A stretch of 64,000 nt of DNA, taken from assembly GCA_947650365.1 (NCBI GenBank), contig OX393553.1:42083949-42147948 (forward strand), given 5' to 3'. Position 1 is the first letter of the stretch, and each line of letters opens with the position of its first letter. The notes beneath the pieces are model-generated. The model ran no database searches, had not been told where the DNA came from, and saw only the letters and a program-made list of their open reading frames with translations. The translations under genes were made by a program, and so were the position numbers. Shown piece by piece: positions 26,251 through 37,838 of the stretch. Source of the DNA: Chamaelirium japonicum (Eukaryota > Streptophyta > Magnoliopsida > Liliales > Melanthiaceae).

Positions 26251-27780
26251 TCGTATGAATGAATTAGAATGGATCGTGCGAATGAATTAGGATGGATCGT
26301 ACGAATGAATTAGAATGAATCATATGAATGAATTAGAATGGATCGTGCGAAAGAATTAGAATGGATCGTACGAATGAATTAGAGTGGATACATTCGTGCG
26401 AATGAATTAGAATGGATCGTACGAATGAGTAAGAATGGATCGTACGAATGAAATAGAATGGATCATACGTATCAATTCGAATGGATACATTCATAGGAAT
26501 GAATTAGATTGGATCGTACGAAGGAATTAGAATGGATTGTACGAAGGAATTAGAATGGATCATACGAATGAATTAGAAAGGATACATTCGTGCAAAAGAA
26601 TTAGAATGGATTGTATGAATGAATTAGAATGGATCGTGCTAATGAATTAGAATGGATCGTACGAATGAATTAGAATAGATTGTGCGAATGAATTAGAATG
26701 GATCGTACGAATGAATTAGAATGGATCGTAATAATGGATCGTACGAATAAAATAGAATGGATCGTACGAATGAATTAGCGTGGATCGTGCTAATGAATTA
26801 GAATGGAACGTATGAATGAATTAGAATAGATTGTGCGAATGAATTAGAATGGATCATACGAATGAATTAGAATGGATAAATTCGTGCGAGTGAATTAGAA
26901 TGGAATGTATGAATGAATTAGATTGGATCGTATAAATGAATTAGAATGGATCGTACGAATGAAATAGAATGGATACATTCATGGGAATGAATAAGAATGG
27001 ATCGTACAAAGGAATTAGAATGGATCATACGAATGAAATAGAATGGATCGTACGAAGGAATTAGAATGGATCGTACGAAGGAATTAGAATGGATCGGACG
27101 AATGAATTAGAATGGATCGTGCGAATGAATTAGAATGGATCGTACGAATGAATTAGAATGGATCGTATGAATGAATTAGAATGGATCGTGCAAATGAATT
27201 AGAATGGATTGTACGAATGAATTAGAATGGATACATTCGAGCAACTGAATTAGAATGGATCGTACGAATGAGTAAGAATGGATCGTAAAATTAGAATGGA
27301 TCGTACGAATGAATTAGAATAGATTGTGCGAATGAATTAGAATGGATCATACGAATGAATTAGAATGGATCGTAATAATGGATCGTACGAATGAAATAGA
27401 ATAGATCGTAAGAATGAATTAGCATGGATCGTGCTAATGAATTAGAATGGAACGTACGAATGAATTAGAATAGATTGTGCGAATGAATTAGAATGGATCG
27501 TACGAATGAATTAGAATGGATAAATTCGTGCGAATGAATTAGAATGGATTGTATGAATGAATTAGATTGGATCGTATAAATGAATTAGAATGGGTCGTAC
27601 GTATGAATTAGAATGGATACATTCATGGGAATGAATAAGAATGGATCGTACGAAGGAATTAGAATGGATCATACGAATGAAATAGAATGGATTGTACGAA
27701 GGAATTAGAATGGATCATACGAATGAAATAGAATGGATCGTACGGATACATTCTTGCGAATGAATTAGAATGGATCGTAC

Positions 27781-27960
27781 GAAGGAATTAGAATGGATCG
27801 TATGAATGAATTAGAATAGATTGTGTGAAAGAATTAGAATGGATTGTATGAATGAATTAGAATGGATCATACGATCCATTCTAATTCATTCATACAATCC
27901 ATTCTAATTCTTTCACACGATCCATTCTAATTCATTCGTACGATCCATTCTAATTCATTC
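27781..27960. repeat. About 180-bp near-perfect palindrome at a strand switch
   Basis: Centre between 27870 and 27871. Read outward, the two arms match over about 90 bases with about five mismatches by my alignment, and carry the same variants in mirror order, including the GATTGTATG and GTGTGAAAG units. Most other switches lack this mirrored variant order, so this looks like a comparatively recent fold-back duplication. Confidence 0.82.
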
Positions 27961-28049
27961 ATACAATCCATTCTAATTCTTTCACACGATCCATTCTAAT
28001 TCCTTCGTACGATCCATTCTAATTCCTTCGTACGATCCATTCTTATCTT
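27871..28049 (-). repeat. Short satellite block, - orientation
   Basis: Right arm of the palindrome, then a second copy of the CATACAATCC/CTTTCACAC pair. Ends at CTTATCTTTAATAG, a few bases not matching the monomer. Confidence 0.9.
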
Positions 28050-28556
28050 TAATAGATTGTGCGAATGAATTAGAATGGAACGTACGAATGAATTAGAATG
28101 GATACATTCGTGCGAAAGAATTATAATGGATCATATGAATGAATTTGATTGGATCGTATGAATGAATTAGAATGGATCGTGCGAATGAATTAGAATGGAT
28201 CGTACGAATGAATTAGAATGGATCGTAAGAATGAATTAGAATGGATTGTGCGAATGAATTAGAATGGATCGTAAGAATGAATTAGAATGGATTGTGCGAA
28301 TGAATTAGAATGGATCGTACGAATGAATTAGAATGGATTGTACGAATGAATTAGAATGGATCGTATGAATGAATTAGAATTGATCGTGCGAATGAATTAG
28401 AATGGATCATACGAATGAATTAGAGTGGATACATTCGTGCGAATGAATTAGAATGGATCGTATTAATGAATTAGAATGGATCGTGCGAATGAATTAGAAT
28501 GGATCGTACGAATGAATTAGAATGGATACAATCGTGCGAATGAATTAGAATGGATC

Positions 28557-28680
28557 ATACGATTGAGTAAGAATGGATCATACGAATGAAATAGAATAGA
28601 TCGTACGAATGAATTAGAATGGATCGTGCTAATGAATTAGAATTGATTGTACGAATGAATTAGAATGGATTGTGCGATCA
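28557..28680 (+). repeat. Cassette F copy
   Basis: CATACGATTGAGTAAG, GAAATAGAATAG, consensus, GCTAATGAATTAGAATTG, then GATTGTGCG. Confidence 0.78.
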
Positions 28681-28695
28681 TACAATCCATTCTAA
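28677..28695 (-). repeat. Truncated inverted monomer
   Basis: CATACAATCCATTCTAAC lies between + units; less than one reversed monomer. Confidence 0.75.
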
Positions 28696-28959
28696 CGTAC
28701 GAATGAATTAGAATGGATCGTACGAAGGAATTAGAATGGATCGTACGAATGAATTAGAATGATACATTCGTGCGAATGAATTAGAATGGATCGTACGAAT
28801 GACTAAGAATGGATTGTACGAAGGAATTAGAATGGATCATACGGATGAAATAGAATGGATCGTACGAAGGAATTAGAGTGGATCGTACGTACGAAGGAAT
28901 TAGAATGGATCGTACGAAGGAATTTGAATGGATCGTACGAATAAATTAGAATAGATTGT

Positions 28960-29430
28960 GCGAATGAATTAGAATGGATCGTACGAATGAGTAAGAATGG
29001 ATCGTACGAATGAAATAGAATTGATCGTATGAATGAATTAGAATGGATCGTGCTAATGAATTAGAATGGATCGTACGAATGAATTAGAATAGATTATGCG
29101 AATGAATTAGAATGGATCGTACGAATGAATTAGAAAGGATACATTCGTGCGAATGAATTAGAATGGATCGTATGAATGAATTAGATTGGATCGTATTAAT
29201 GAATTAGAATGGATCGTGCGAATGAATTAGAATGGATCGTACGAATGAATTAGAATGGATACATTCGTGCGAATGAATTAGAATGGATCATACGATTGAG
29301 TAAGAATGGATCGTACGAATGAAATAGAATAGATCGTACGAATGAATTAGAATGGTTCGTGCTAATGAATTAGAATTGATCGTACGAATGAATTAGAATG
29401 AATCGTGCTAATGAATTAGAATGCGTACGA
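28960..29430 (+). repeat. 309-bp higher-order repeat, locus 1
   Basis: GAGTAAG markers at 28989 and 29298, 309 bases apart (eleven 23-mers plus two 28-mers). The internal order includes GCTAATG, GAATAGATTATGC, GATTGGATCG and GTATTAATG. The segment matches 32390-32850 at an offset of 3,427. Confidence 0.82.
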
Positions 29431-29917
29431 AGGAATTAGAATGGATCGTATGTACGAAGGAATTAGAATGGATCGTACGAAGGAATTAGAATGGACCGTG
29501 CGAATGAATTAGAATGGATCGTACGAATGAAGGAATTAGAATGGATCGTACGAAGGAATTAGAATGGATCATGCGAATGAATTAGAATGGATACATTCGT
29601 GCGAATGAATTAGAATGGATCATATGAATGAGTAAGAATGGATCGTACGAATGAAATAGAATGGATTGTACGAATGAATTAGAATGGATCGTACGAATGA
29701 ATTAGAATAGATTGTATGAATGAATTAGAATGGATACATTCGTGCGAATGAATTAGAATGGATCGTACAAATGAATTAGAATAGATCGTATGAATGAATT
29801 AGAATGGATCGTACGAATGAATTAGAATAGATTGTGCGAATGATTTAGAATGGATCGTACGAATGAATTAGAATGGATACATTCGTGCGAATGAATTAGA
29901 ATGGATCGTACGGATAC

Positions 29918-30101
29918 ACGATCCATTCTAATTCATTCATACGATCCATTCTAATTGATTCGTACGATCCATTCTAATTACTTTGTACGATCCATTCTAA
30001 TTCATTCATACGATCCATTCTAATTCATTTGTACGATCCATTCTAATTCATTCGCATGATCCATTCTAATTCATTCGTACGATCCATTCTAATTCATTCG
30101 C
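29918..30101 (-). repeat. Short satellite block, - orientation
   Basis: Starts after J2 with CATTCATACGATCC and an AATTGATTCG variant. Ends at TTCGCAAGGAATTAG. Confidence 0.9.
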
Positions 30102-30892
30102 AAGGAATTAGAATGGATCGTACGAATGAATTGGAATGGATCGTATGAATGAATTAGAATGGATCATACGAATGAAATAGAATGGATCGTACGATCGTAC
30201 GAATGAATTAGAATGGATCGTATGAATGAATTAGAATGGATCGTATGAATGAATTAGATTGGATCGTATGAATGGATTAGAATGAATCGTGCGAATGAAT
30301 TAGAATGGATCGTACGAATGAATTAGAATGGATCGTACGTACGAAGGAATTAGAATGGATCGTACGAAGGAATTAGAATGGATCGTACAAATGAATTAGA
30401 ATAGATTGTGCGAATGAATTTGAATGGATCGTATGAATGAATTAGAATGGATCGTATGAATGAATTAGAATGTATCATGCGAATGAATTAGAATGGATCG
30501 TATGAACGAATTAGAATGGATTGTATGAATGAATTAGAATGGATCGTACGAATAAATTAGAATGGATCGTGTGAAAGAATTAGAATGGATTGTATGAATG
30601 AATTAGAATGGATCGTATGAATGAATTAGAGTGGATCGTGCTTTTTCGTGCTAATGAATTGGAATAGATCGTACGAATGAATTAGAATGGATATATTCGT
30701 GCGAAAGAATTAGAATGGATCGTATGAATGAATTAGATTGGATCGTATGAATGAATTAGAATGGATCGTGCGAATGCATTAGAATGGATCGTACGAATGA
30801 ATTAGAATGGTTTGTATGAATGAATTAGAATGGATCGTGCGAATGAATTAGAATGGATCGTACGAATGAATTCGAATGGACAAATTCGTGCG
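30102..30892 (+). repeat. Satellite block, + orientation
   Basis: CGTACGATCGTACG duplication at about 30188, extra-GTAC marker at 30336 and a CTTTTTCGTGC irregularity at 30640. Ends at AAATTCGTGCGTACGAATG, as at 10275. Confidence 0.9.
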
Positions 30893-31157
30893 TACGAATG
30901 TATCCACTCTAATTCATTCATACGATCCATTCTAATTCATTCGTACAATCCATTCTAATTCCTTCGTACGATCCATTCTAATTCATTCATACGATCCATT
31001 CTAATTCATTCATACGATCCACTCTAATTCATTCGCACGATCCATTCTAATTCATTCGTACAATCCATTCTATTTCATTCGTACGATCCATTCTTACTCA
31101 TTCGTATGATCCATTCTAATTCATTCGCACGAATGTATCCATTCTAATTCATTCGTA
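30893..31157 (-). repeat. Satellite block, - orientation
   Basis: Opens with TATCCACTCTAATTC. Contains the CTATTTC and CTTACTC pair. Ends at CATTCGTATGGATATATTC. Confidence 0.9.
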
Positions 31158-31574
31158 TGGATATATTCGTGCGAATGAATTAGAATGGATCGTATGAATC
31201 AATTAGAATAGATTGTGCTAATGAATTAGAATGGATCGTACGAATGAATTAGAATGGATACATTCGTGCGAATGAATTAGAATGGATCGTACGAATGAAT
31301 TAGAATGGATCGTACGAATGAATTAGAATGGATCGTACGAATGAAAAAGAATGGATTGTACGAATGTATTGGAATAGATCGTACGAATGAATTAGAATGG
31401 ATCGTGTGAAAGAATTATAATGGATTGTATGAATGAATTAGAATGGATCATATGAATAAATTAGAATAGATACATTCATGCGAATGAATTAAAATGGATC
31501 ATGCGAATGAAATAGAATGGATCGTATGAATAAATTATAATGGATCGTACGAATGAATTAGAATAGATTGTACG
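31158..31574 (+). repeat. Satellite block, + orientation
   Basis: Contains GAAAAAG and GTGTGAAAG variants. Ends at GATTGTACGACGAATG, a J3-like junction with three extra bases. Confidence 0.9.
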
Positions 31575-32362
31575 ACGAATGTATCCATTCTAATTCATTC
31601 GTACGATCCATTCTAATTCATTCTTATGATCCATTCTAATTCCTTCGTACGATCCATTCTAATTCATTCGTACGATCCATTCTAATTCCTTCGTATGATC
31701 CATTCTAATTCATTCGTACGATCCATTCTAATTCATTTGTACGATCCATTCTAATTCATTCGCACGATCCATTCTAATTCATTCGAACGAATGTATCCAT
31801 TATAATTCATTCGTACGATCTATTCTAATTCATTTGTACGATCCATTCTAATTCCTTCGTACGATCCATTCTAATTCCTTCGTACGAATGTATCCGTTCT
31901 AATTCTTTCATACGATCCATTCTAATTCATTCGCACAATCTATTCTAATTCATTCGTACGATCCATTCTAATTCATTAGCGTGATCCATTCTAATTCCTT
32001 CCTATGATCCATTCTAATTCCTTTGTACGATCCATTCTAATTCCTTTGTACGACCCATTATATTTCATTCGTATGATCCATTCTAATTCCTTTGTACTAT
32101 CCATTCTAATTCATTCCCATGAATGTATCCATTCTAATTCATACGTACGATCCATTCTAATTCATTCATACGATCCAATCTAATTCATTCATACGATCCA
32201 TTCTAATTCATTCGCACGAATGTATCCATTCTAATTCATTCGTATGCACGATCCATTCTAATTCATTCGCACGAATGTATCTATTCTAATTCATTCGTAC
32301 GATCCATTCTAATTCATTAGCATGATCCATTCTAATTCCTTCGTACGATCCATTCTTACTCA
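31575..32362 (-). repeat. Satellite block, - orientation
   Basis: GACCCATTATATTTCATT at 32050, then an ATTCCCATGAATG 28-mer at 32110, TTCATACGTACG and CCAATC, the standard cassette order. Ends at CTTACTCAATGAATTAG. Confidence 0.9.
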
Positions 32363-32389
32363 ATGAATTAGAATGGATACATTAGTGCG

Positions 32390-32850
32390 AATGAATTAGA
32401 ATGGATCGTACGAATGAGTAAGAATGGATCGTACGAATGAAATAAAATGGATCGTACGAATGAATTAGAATGGATCGTGCTAATGAATTAGAATGGATCG
32501 TACGAATGAATTAGAATAGATTGTGCGAATGAATTAGAATGGATCGTACGGATGAATTAGAATGGATACATTCGTGCGAATGAATTAGAATGGATCGTAT
32601 GAATGAACTAGATTGGATCGTATTAATGAATTAGAATGGATCGTGCGAATGAATTAGAATGGATCGTCCGAATGAATTAGAATGGATACATTCGTGCGAA
32701 TGAATTAGAATGGATCATACAATTGAGTAAGAATGGATCGTACGAATGAAATAGAATAGATCGTACGAATGAATTAGAATGGATCGTGCTAATGAATTAG
32801 AATTGATCGTACGAATGAATTAGAATGGATCGTGCTAATGAATTAGAATG
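32390..32850 (+). repeat. 309-bp higher-order repeat, locus 2
   Basis: GAGTAAG markers at 32416 and 32725, 309 bases apart. The order of variants matches locus 1 at 28960-29430. Confidence 0.82.
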
Positions 32851-33089
32851 GATCGTACGAATGAATTAGAATGGATCGTACGAATGAATTAGAATGGTTA
32901 CATTCGTGCGAATGAATTAGAATGGATCGTACGAATGAGTAAGAATGGATCGTACGAATGAAATAGAATGGATTGTACGAATGAATTAGAATGGATTCAT
33001 TCGTGCGAATGAATTAGAATGGATCGTGCAAATGAATTAGAATGGATCGTACGAATGAATTAGAATGGATCGTACGAATGAATTAGAAT

Positions 33090-33260
33090 GGATACATTCG
33101 TGCGAATGAATTAGAATGGATCGTACGAATGAGTAAGAATGGATCGTACGAATGAAATAGAATGGATTGTACGAATGAATTAGAATGGATCGTACGAATG
33201 AATTAGAATGGATTGTGTGAATGAATTAGAATGGATTGTATGAATGAATGAGAATGGATC
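33090..33260 (+). repeat. Cassette E, fifth + copy
   Basis: GAGTAAG at 33131 and GTGTGAATG at 33215 (84 bases). Confidence 0.78.
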
Positions 33261-33433
33261 GTATGAATGAATTAGAATGGATTGTGCGAATGAATTAGAA
33301 TGGATCGTACGAATGAATTAGAATGGATCGTATGAATGAATTAGAATGGATCGTGCGAATGAATTAGAATGGATCGTGCGAATGAATTAGAATGGATCGT
33401 ACGAAAGAATTAGAATGGATCGTCTGAATGAAT

Positions 33434-33615
33434 TCGAATGTATCCATTCTAATTCATTCGTACGATCCATTCTAATTCCTTCGTACGATCTATTCTAATT
33501 CATTCATACGATCCATTCTAATTCATTCGCACGATCCATTCTAATTCATTCATACGATCCAATCTTATTTATAAGTACGATCCATTCTAATTCATTCATA
33601 CGATCCATTCTAAAT
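33434..33615 (-). repeat. Short satellite block, - orientation
   Basis: About eight reversed units including CTTATTTATAAGTACG. Ends at CTAAATTACGAATG. Confidence 0.88.
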
Positions 33616-33925
33616 TACGAATGAATTAGAATGGATCGTGCGAATGAATTAGAATGGATCGGACGAATGAATTAAAATGGATCGTACAAATGAAATAGAA
33701 TGGACTGTACGAATGAATTAGAATGGATTAATTCATGCGAATGAATTAGAATGGATCGTGCTAATGAATTAGAATTGATCGTACGAATGAATTAGAATAG
33801 ATTGTGCGAATGAATTAGAATAGATTGTGCGAATGAATTAGAATGGATCGTACGAATGAATTAGAATGGATACATTCGTGCAAATGAATTAGAATGGATC
33901 GTACGAATGAATTAGAATGGATCGT
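33616..33925 (+). repeat. Satellite block, + orientation
   Basis: GATTAATTC 28-mer, then GCTAATG and two GAATAGATTGTGC units in tandem. Ends at GGATCGTGTATCC (J4). Confidence 0.9.
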
Positions 33926-34093
33926 GTATCCATTCTAATTCATTCGTACGATCCATTCTAATTTATAAGTACAATCCATTCTAATTCATTTGTACGATCC
34001 ATTCTAAATCATTCACACGAATGTATCCATTCTAATTCCTTCGTACGATCCATTCTATTTCCTTCGTACAATCCATTCTAATTCATTCGTACG
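33926..34093 (-). repeat. Short satellite block, - orientation
   Basis: About seven units including TTTATAAGTACAATCC. Ends at CGTACGTTAGAATGG. Confidence 0.88.
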
Positions 34094-34271
34094 TTAGAAT
34101 GGATCGTATGAATGAATTAGAATGGATCGTACTTATGAATTAGATTGGATCGTATGAATGAATTAGAATTGATCGTGCGAATGAATTAGAATGGATCGTA
34201 CGAATGAATTAGAATGGATCGTACGAAGGAATTAGAATGGATCGTATGAATGAATTAGAATGGATACATTC
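34094..34271 (+). repeat. Short satellite block, + orientation
   Basis: About eight units. Ends at GATACATTCGAATTCATTCG, around the palindrome ATTCGAAT. Confidence 0.88.
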
Positions 34272-34795
34272 GAATTCATTCGTACGATCCATTCTAATTT
34301 CTTCGTACGATCCATTCTAATTCATTCGCACGATCCATTCTAATTCATTTGCACGATCCGTTCTAATTCATTCATACGATCCATTCTAATTCATTCATAC
34401 AATCCATTCTAATTCATTCTAATTTATTCGTACGATCCATGAATTAGAATTGATCGCACGAATGTATCCATTCTAATTCATTCGTACGATCCATTCTAAT
34501 TCGTTCGTACAATCCATTCTAATTTCTTCGTATGATCCATTCTATTTCATTCGAATGATCCATTCTAATTCCTTCGTACGATCCATTCTAATTTATTCCC
34601 ATGAATGTGTCCATTCTAATTCATTCGTACGATCCATTCTAATTCATTCACACAATCTATTCTAATTCATTCATACGATCCATTCTAATTCATTCGTACG
34701 ATTCATTCTACTTCATTCGCACGATCCATTCTTATTCATTCATATGATCCATTCTAATTCATTCGTACAACATTCTAATTCATACGTACGATCCA
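34270..34795 (-). repeat. Segmental duplication, copy B
   Basis: Matches 24870-25395 at a constant offset of 9,399 bases (TAATTTATTC at 25021 and 34420; ACATTCTAAT at 25371 and 34770), so no net indel across the pair. Confidence 0.85.
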
Positions 34796-35327
34796 TTCTA
34801 ATTCATTCGTACGATCCATTCTAATTTATTCGTACGATCCATTCTAATTCATTCGCACGATCCATTCTAATTCATTCGTACGATCCATTCTAATTCATTC
34901 GTACGATCCATTCTAATTCATTCGCACGATCCATTCTAATTCATTCATACTATCCAATCTAATTCATCAGTACGATCCATTCTAATTCATTCATACGATC
35001 CAATCTAATTCATTCATATGATCCATTCTAATTCATTCGTATGATCCATTCTAATTCCTTCGTACGATCCATTCTATTTCATTCGTACGATCCATTCTTA
35101 CTCAATCGTATGATCCATTCTAATTCATTCGCACGAATGTATCCATTCTAATTCATGCGTACGATCCATTCTAATTCATTCGCACGATCCATTCAAATTC
35201 ATTCATACGATCCATTCCAATTCATTCGTACGATCCATTCTTACTCATTCGTACGATCCATTCTAATTCATTCGCACAAATGTATCAACTCTAATTCATT
35301 CGTACGATCCATTCTAATTCATTCATA
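34272..35327 (-). repeat. Satellite block, - orientation
   Basis: Begins with segmental duplication copy B. CTTACTCAATCGTATG at about 35100. Ends at CATACATGTACGAATG, around TACATGTA. Confidence 0.92.
34440..34456 (+). repeat. Truncated + monomer inside a - block
   Basis: Same remnant as at 25041: CCATGAATTAGAATTG followed by ATCGCACGAATG. Confidence 0.82.
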
Positions 35328-35760
35328 CATGTACGAATGAATTAGAATGGATACATTCGTGCGAATGAATTAGAATTGATCGTATGAATGAATTAGATTG
35401 TATCGTATGAATGAATTAGAATGGATCGTGAGAATGAATTAGAATGGATCGTACGAATGAATTAGAATGGATTGTACGAATGAATTAGAATGGATACATT
35501 TGTGCAAAAGAATTAGAATGGATTGTATGAATGAATTAGAATGGATCGTGCGAATGAATTAGAATGGATCGTACGAATGAATTAGAATGGATACATTCGT
35601 GCGAAAGAATTAGAATAGATCGTATGAATGAATTAAAATGGATCGTATGAATGAATTAGAATGGATCGTACGAATGAATTAGAATGGATCGTGCGAATGA
35701 ATTAGAATGGATCGAACGAATGAATTAGAATGGATCGTATGAATGAATTAGAATGGATCG
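35328..35760 (+). repeat. Satellite block, + orientation
   Basis: The last 190 bases form the + half of the 672-bp duplication. Ends at GGATCGTGTATCC (J4). Confidence 0.9.
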
Positions 35761-36110
35761 TGTATCCATTCTAATTCCTTCGTACGATCCATTCTAATTC
35801 ATTCGCACAATCTATTCTAATTCATTCGTAAGATCCATTCTAATTCATTCGCACGATCCATTCTAATTCATTCATACGATCCATTCTAATTCATTTGTAC
35901 GAATATATCCATTCTAATTCATTCGTACGATCCATTCTAATTCATTCGTACGATCCATTTTTATTCATTCGTTCGATCTATTCTAATTTATTCGCACAAT
36001 CTATTCTAATTCATTCGTACGATCCATTCTAATGCATTTGCACGAATATATCCATTCTAATTCATTCGTACGATCCATTCTAATTCCTTCGTGCGATCCA
36101 TTCTAATTCA
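35568..36110. repeat. 672-bp direct duplication, copy 1 (spans a strand switch)
   Basis: Contains + units from GCGAAAGAATTAG (35601), the +/- switch at 35761 and - units with GAATATATCC at 35901 and 36044. Each landmark recurs exactly 672 bases downstream. A strand junction has been duplicated together with its flanks. Confidence 0.85.
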
Positions 36111-36173
36111 TTCGCACGAATGTATCAATTCTAATTCATTCGTACGATCCATTCTAATTCCTTCGTACGATCC
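35761..36173 (-). repeat. Satellite block, - orientation
   Basis: - half of the 672-bp unit. Ends at CCTTCGTACGATCCAATGAA, as at 37839. Confidence 0.9.
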
Positions 36174-36432
36174 AATGAATTAGAATAGCTTGTATGAATG
36201 AATTAGAATGGATTGTACGAATGAATTAGAATGGATACATTCATGCGAATGAATTAGAATGGATACATTCGTGCGAAAGAATTAGAATAGATCGTATGAA
36301 TGAATTAGAATGGATCGTATGAATGAATTAGAATGGATCGTATGAATGAATTAAAATGGATCGTGCGAATGAATTAGAATGGATCATACGAATGAATTAG
36401 AATGGATCGTATGAATGAATTAGAATGGATCA
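36174..36432 (+). repeat. Satellite block, + orientation
   Basis: + half of the second 672-bp copy. Ends at GGATCATGTATCC (J4 with a CpG transition). Confidence 0.9.
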
Positions 36433-36782
36433 TGTATCCATTCTAATTCATTCGTACGATCCATTCTAATTCATTCGCACAATCTATTCTAATTCATTCG
36501 TACGATCCATTCTAATTCATTCGCACGATCCATTCTAATTCATTCATACGATCAATTCTAATTCATTTGCACGAATATATCCATTCTAATTCATTCGTAC
36601 GATCCATTCTAATTCATTCGTACGATCCATTCTAATTCATTCGCACAATCTATTCTAATTCATTCGTACGATCAATTATAATTAATTCATACAATCCATT
36701 CTAATTCATTTGCACGAATATATCCATTCTAATTCATTCGTACGATCCATTCTAATTCCTTCGTACGATCTATTCTATTTCA
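36240..36782. repeat. 672-bp direct duplication, copy 2 (spans a strand switch)
   Basis: GCGAAAGAATTAG at 36273, switch at 36433, GAATATAT at 36573 and 36716: all 672 bases after copy 1. Confidence 0.85.
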
Positions 36783-37044
36783 TTCGTATGATCCATTCTA
36801 ATTCCTTCGTACGATCCATTCTTATTCATTCGCACAATCTATTCTAATTCATTCGTACGATCTATTCTAATTCATTCGCTCTAATTCATTCATACGATCC
36901 ATTCTAATTCATTCATATGATCCATTCTAATTCATTCATACGATCCATTCTAATTCATTCGCACAATCTATTCTAATTCATTCGTACGATCCAATCTAAT
37001 TCATTCGCACGATCCATTCTAATTCATTCGCACGAATGAATCCA
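36433..37044 (-). repeat. Satellite block, - orientation
   Basis: - half of the second 672-bp copy, then a truncated unit (TTCGCTCTAATTC at about 36877). Ends at AATGAATCCATACGAATG, as at 14206. Confidence 0.9.
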
Positions 37045-37471
37045 TACGAATGAATTAGAATGGATCGTGTGAAAGAATTAGAATGGATTGTATGAATGAA
37101 TTAGAATGGATCGTATGAATGAATTAGAATGGATCGTGCGAATGAATTAGAATGGATCGTACGAATGAATTAGAATGGATACATTCGTGCGAATGAATTA
37201 GAATGAATCATACGAATGAATTAGAATGGATCGTACGAATGAATTAGAATGGATCGTGTGAAAGAATTAGAATGGATCGTATGAATGAATTAGAATGGAT
37301 CGTAGAATGAATTAGAATGGATCGTATGAATTGAATTAGAATGGATCGTACGAATGAATTAGAATGGATCGTACGAATGAATTAGAATGGATACATTCGT
37401 GAGTGAATTAGAATGGATCGTGCGAATGAATTAGAATGGATTGTACGAATGAATTAGAATTGATCGTATGA
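37045..37471 (+). repeat. Satellite block, + orientation
   Basis: Starts with GTGTGAAAG and GATTGTATG units, as at 14206. Short irregular units at 37300-37330 and 37400 (CATTCGTGAGTGAATT). Confidence 0.9.
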
Positions 37472-37515
37472 CGTACGATCCATTCTTACTCATTCGTACA
37501 ATCCATTCTAATTCA
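37472..37515 (-). repeat. Two inverted monomers
   Basis: Entered at TATGACGTACGATCC and left at TTCATGATCATACG, around ATGATCAT. Confidence 0.85.
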
Positions 37516-37732
37516 TGATCATACGAATGAGTAAGAATGGATCGTACGAATGAATTAGAATGGATCATATGAATGAATTAGAATGGATCGTACAAAGGAA
37601 TTAGAATGGATCATACGAATGAAATATAATGGGTCGTACCAAGGAATTAGAATGGATCGTACGAAGGAATTAGAATGGATCGTACGAAGGAATTAGAATT
37701 GATCGTACGAATGAATTAGAATGGATACATTC
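37516..37732 (+). repeat. Satellite block, + orientation
   Basis: Carries the AAATATAATGGG variant, CCAAGG and GAAGG units, then J1. Confidence 0.9.
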
Positions 37733-37838
37733 GTACAATCCATTCTAATTCATTCGTACGATCCATTCTAATTCATTCGCACGAATGTATCCATTCTAAT
37801 TCATTCGTACGATCCATTCTAATTCCTTCGTACGATCC
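37733..37838 (-). repeat. Short satellite block, - orientation
   Basis: Bounded by J1 on the left and GATCCAATGAATTAG on the right (shared with 36174). Confidence 0.88.

Larger units (their letters stand above)
25558..27870 (+). repeat. Satellite block, + orientation
   Basis: 2.3 kb. 194-bp repeats at 25695-26150, then cassette E, then CATAGGAATG/CATGGGAATG cassettes at about 26490, 26970 and 27625. The run at about 26680-27060 resembles 27300-27720 (GATCGTAATAATGG, GAATTAGC, GCTAATG, GATAAATTC, CATGGGAATG). Ends in the palindrome centred at 27870. Confidence 0.93.
28050..29917 (+). repeat. Satellite block, + orientation
   Basis: 1.9 kb interrupted by a one-unit inversion at 28677-28695. 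Contains cassette F at 28557 and 29290 and the 309-bp repeat. Extra-GTAC markers (CGTACGTACGAAGG and CGTATGTACGAAGG) at about 28886 and 29452. Ends at GGATACACGATCC (J2). Confidence 0.92.
32363..33433 (+). repeat. Satellite block, + orientation
   Basis: Second 309-bp locus (32390-32850), then a 194-bp repeat (32937 and 33131) and cassette E (33090-33260). Ends at GAATTCGAATGTATCC, also seen at 52949. Confidence 0.92.
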
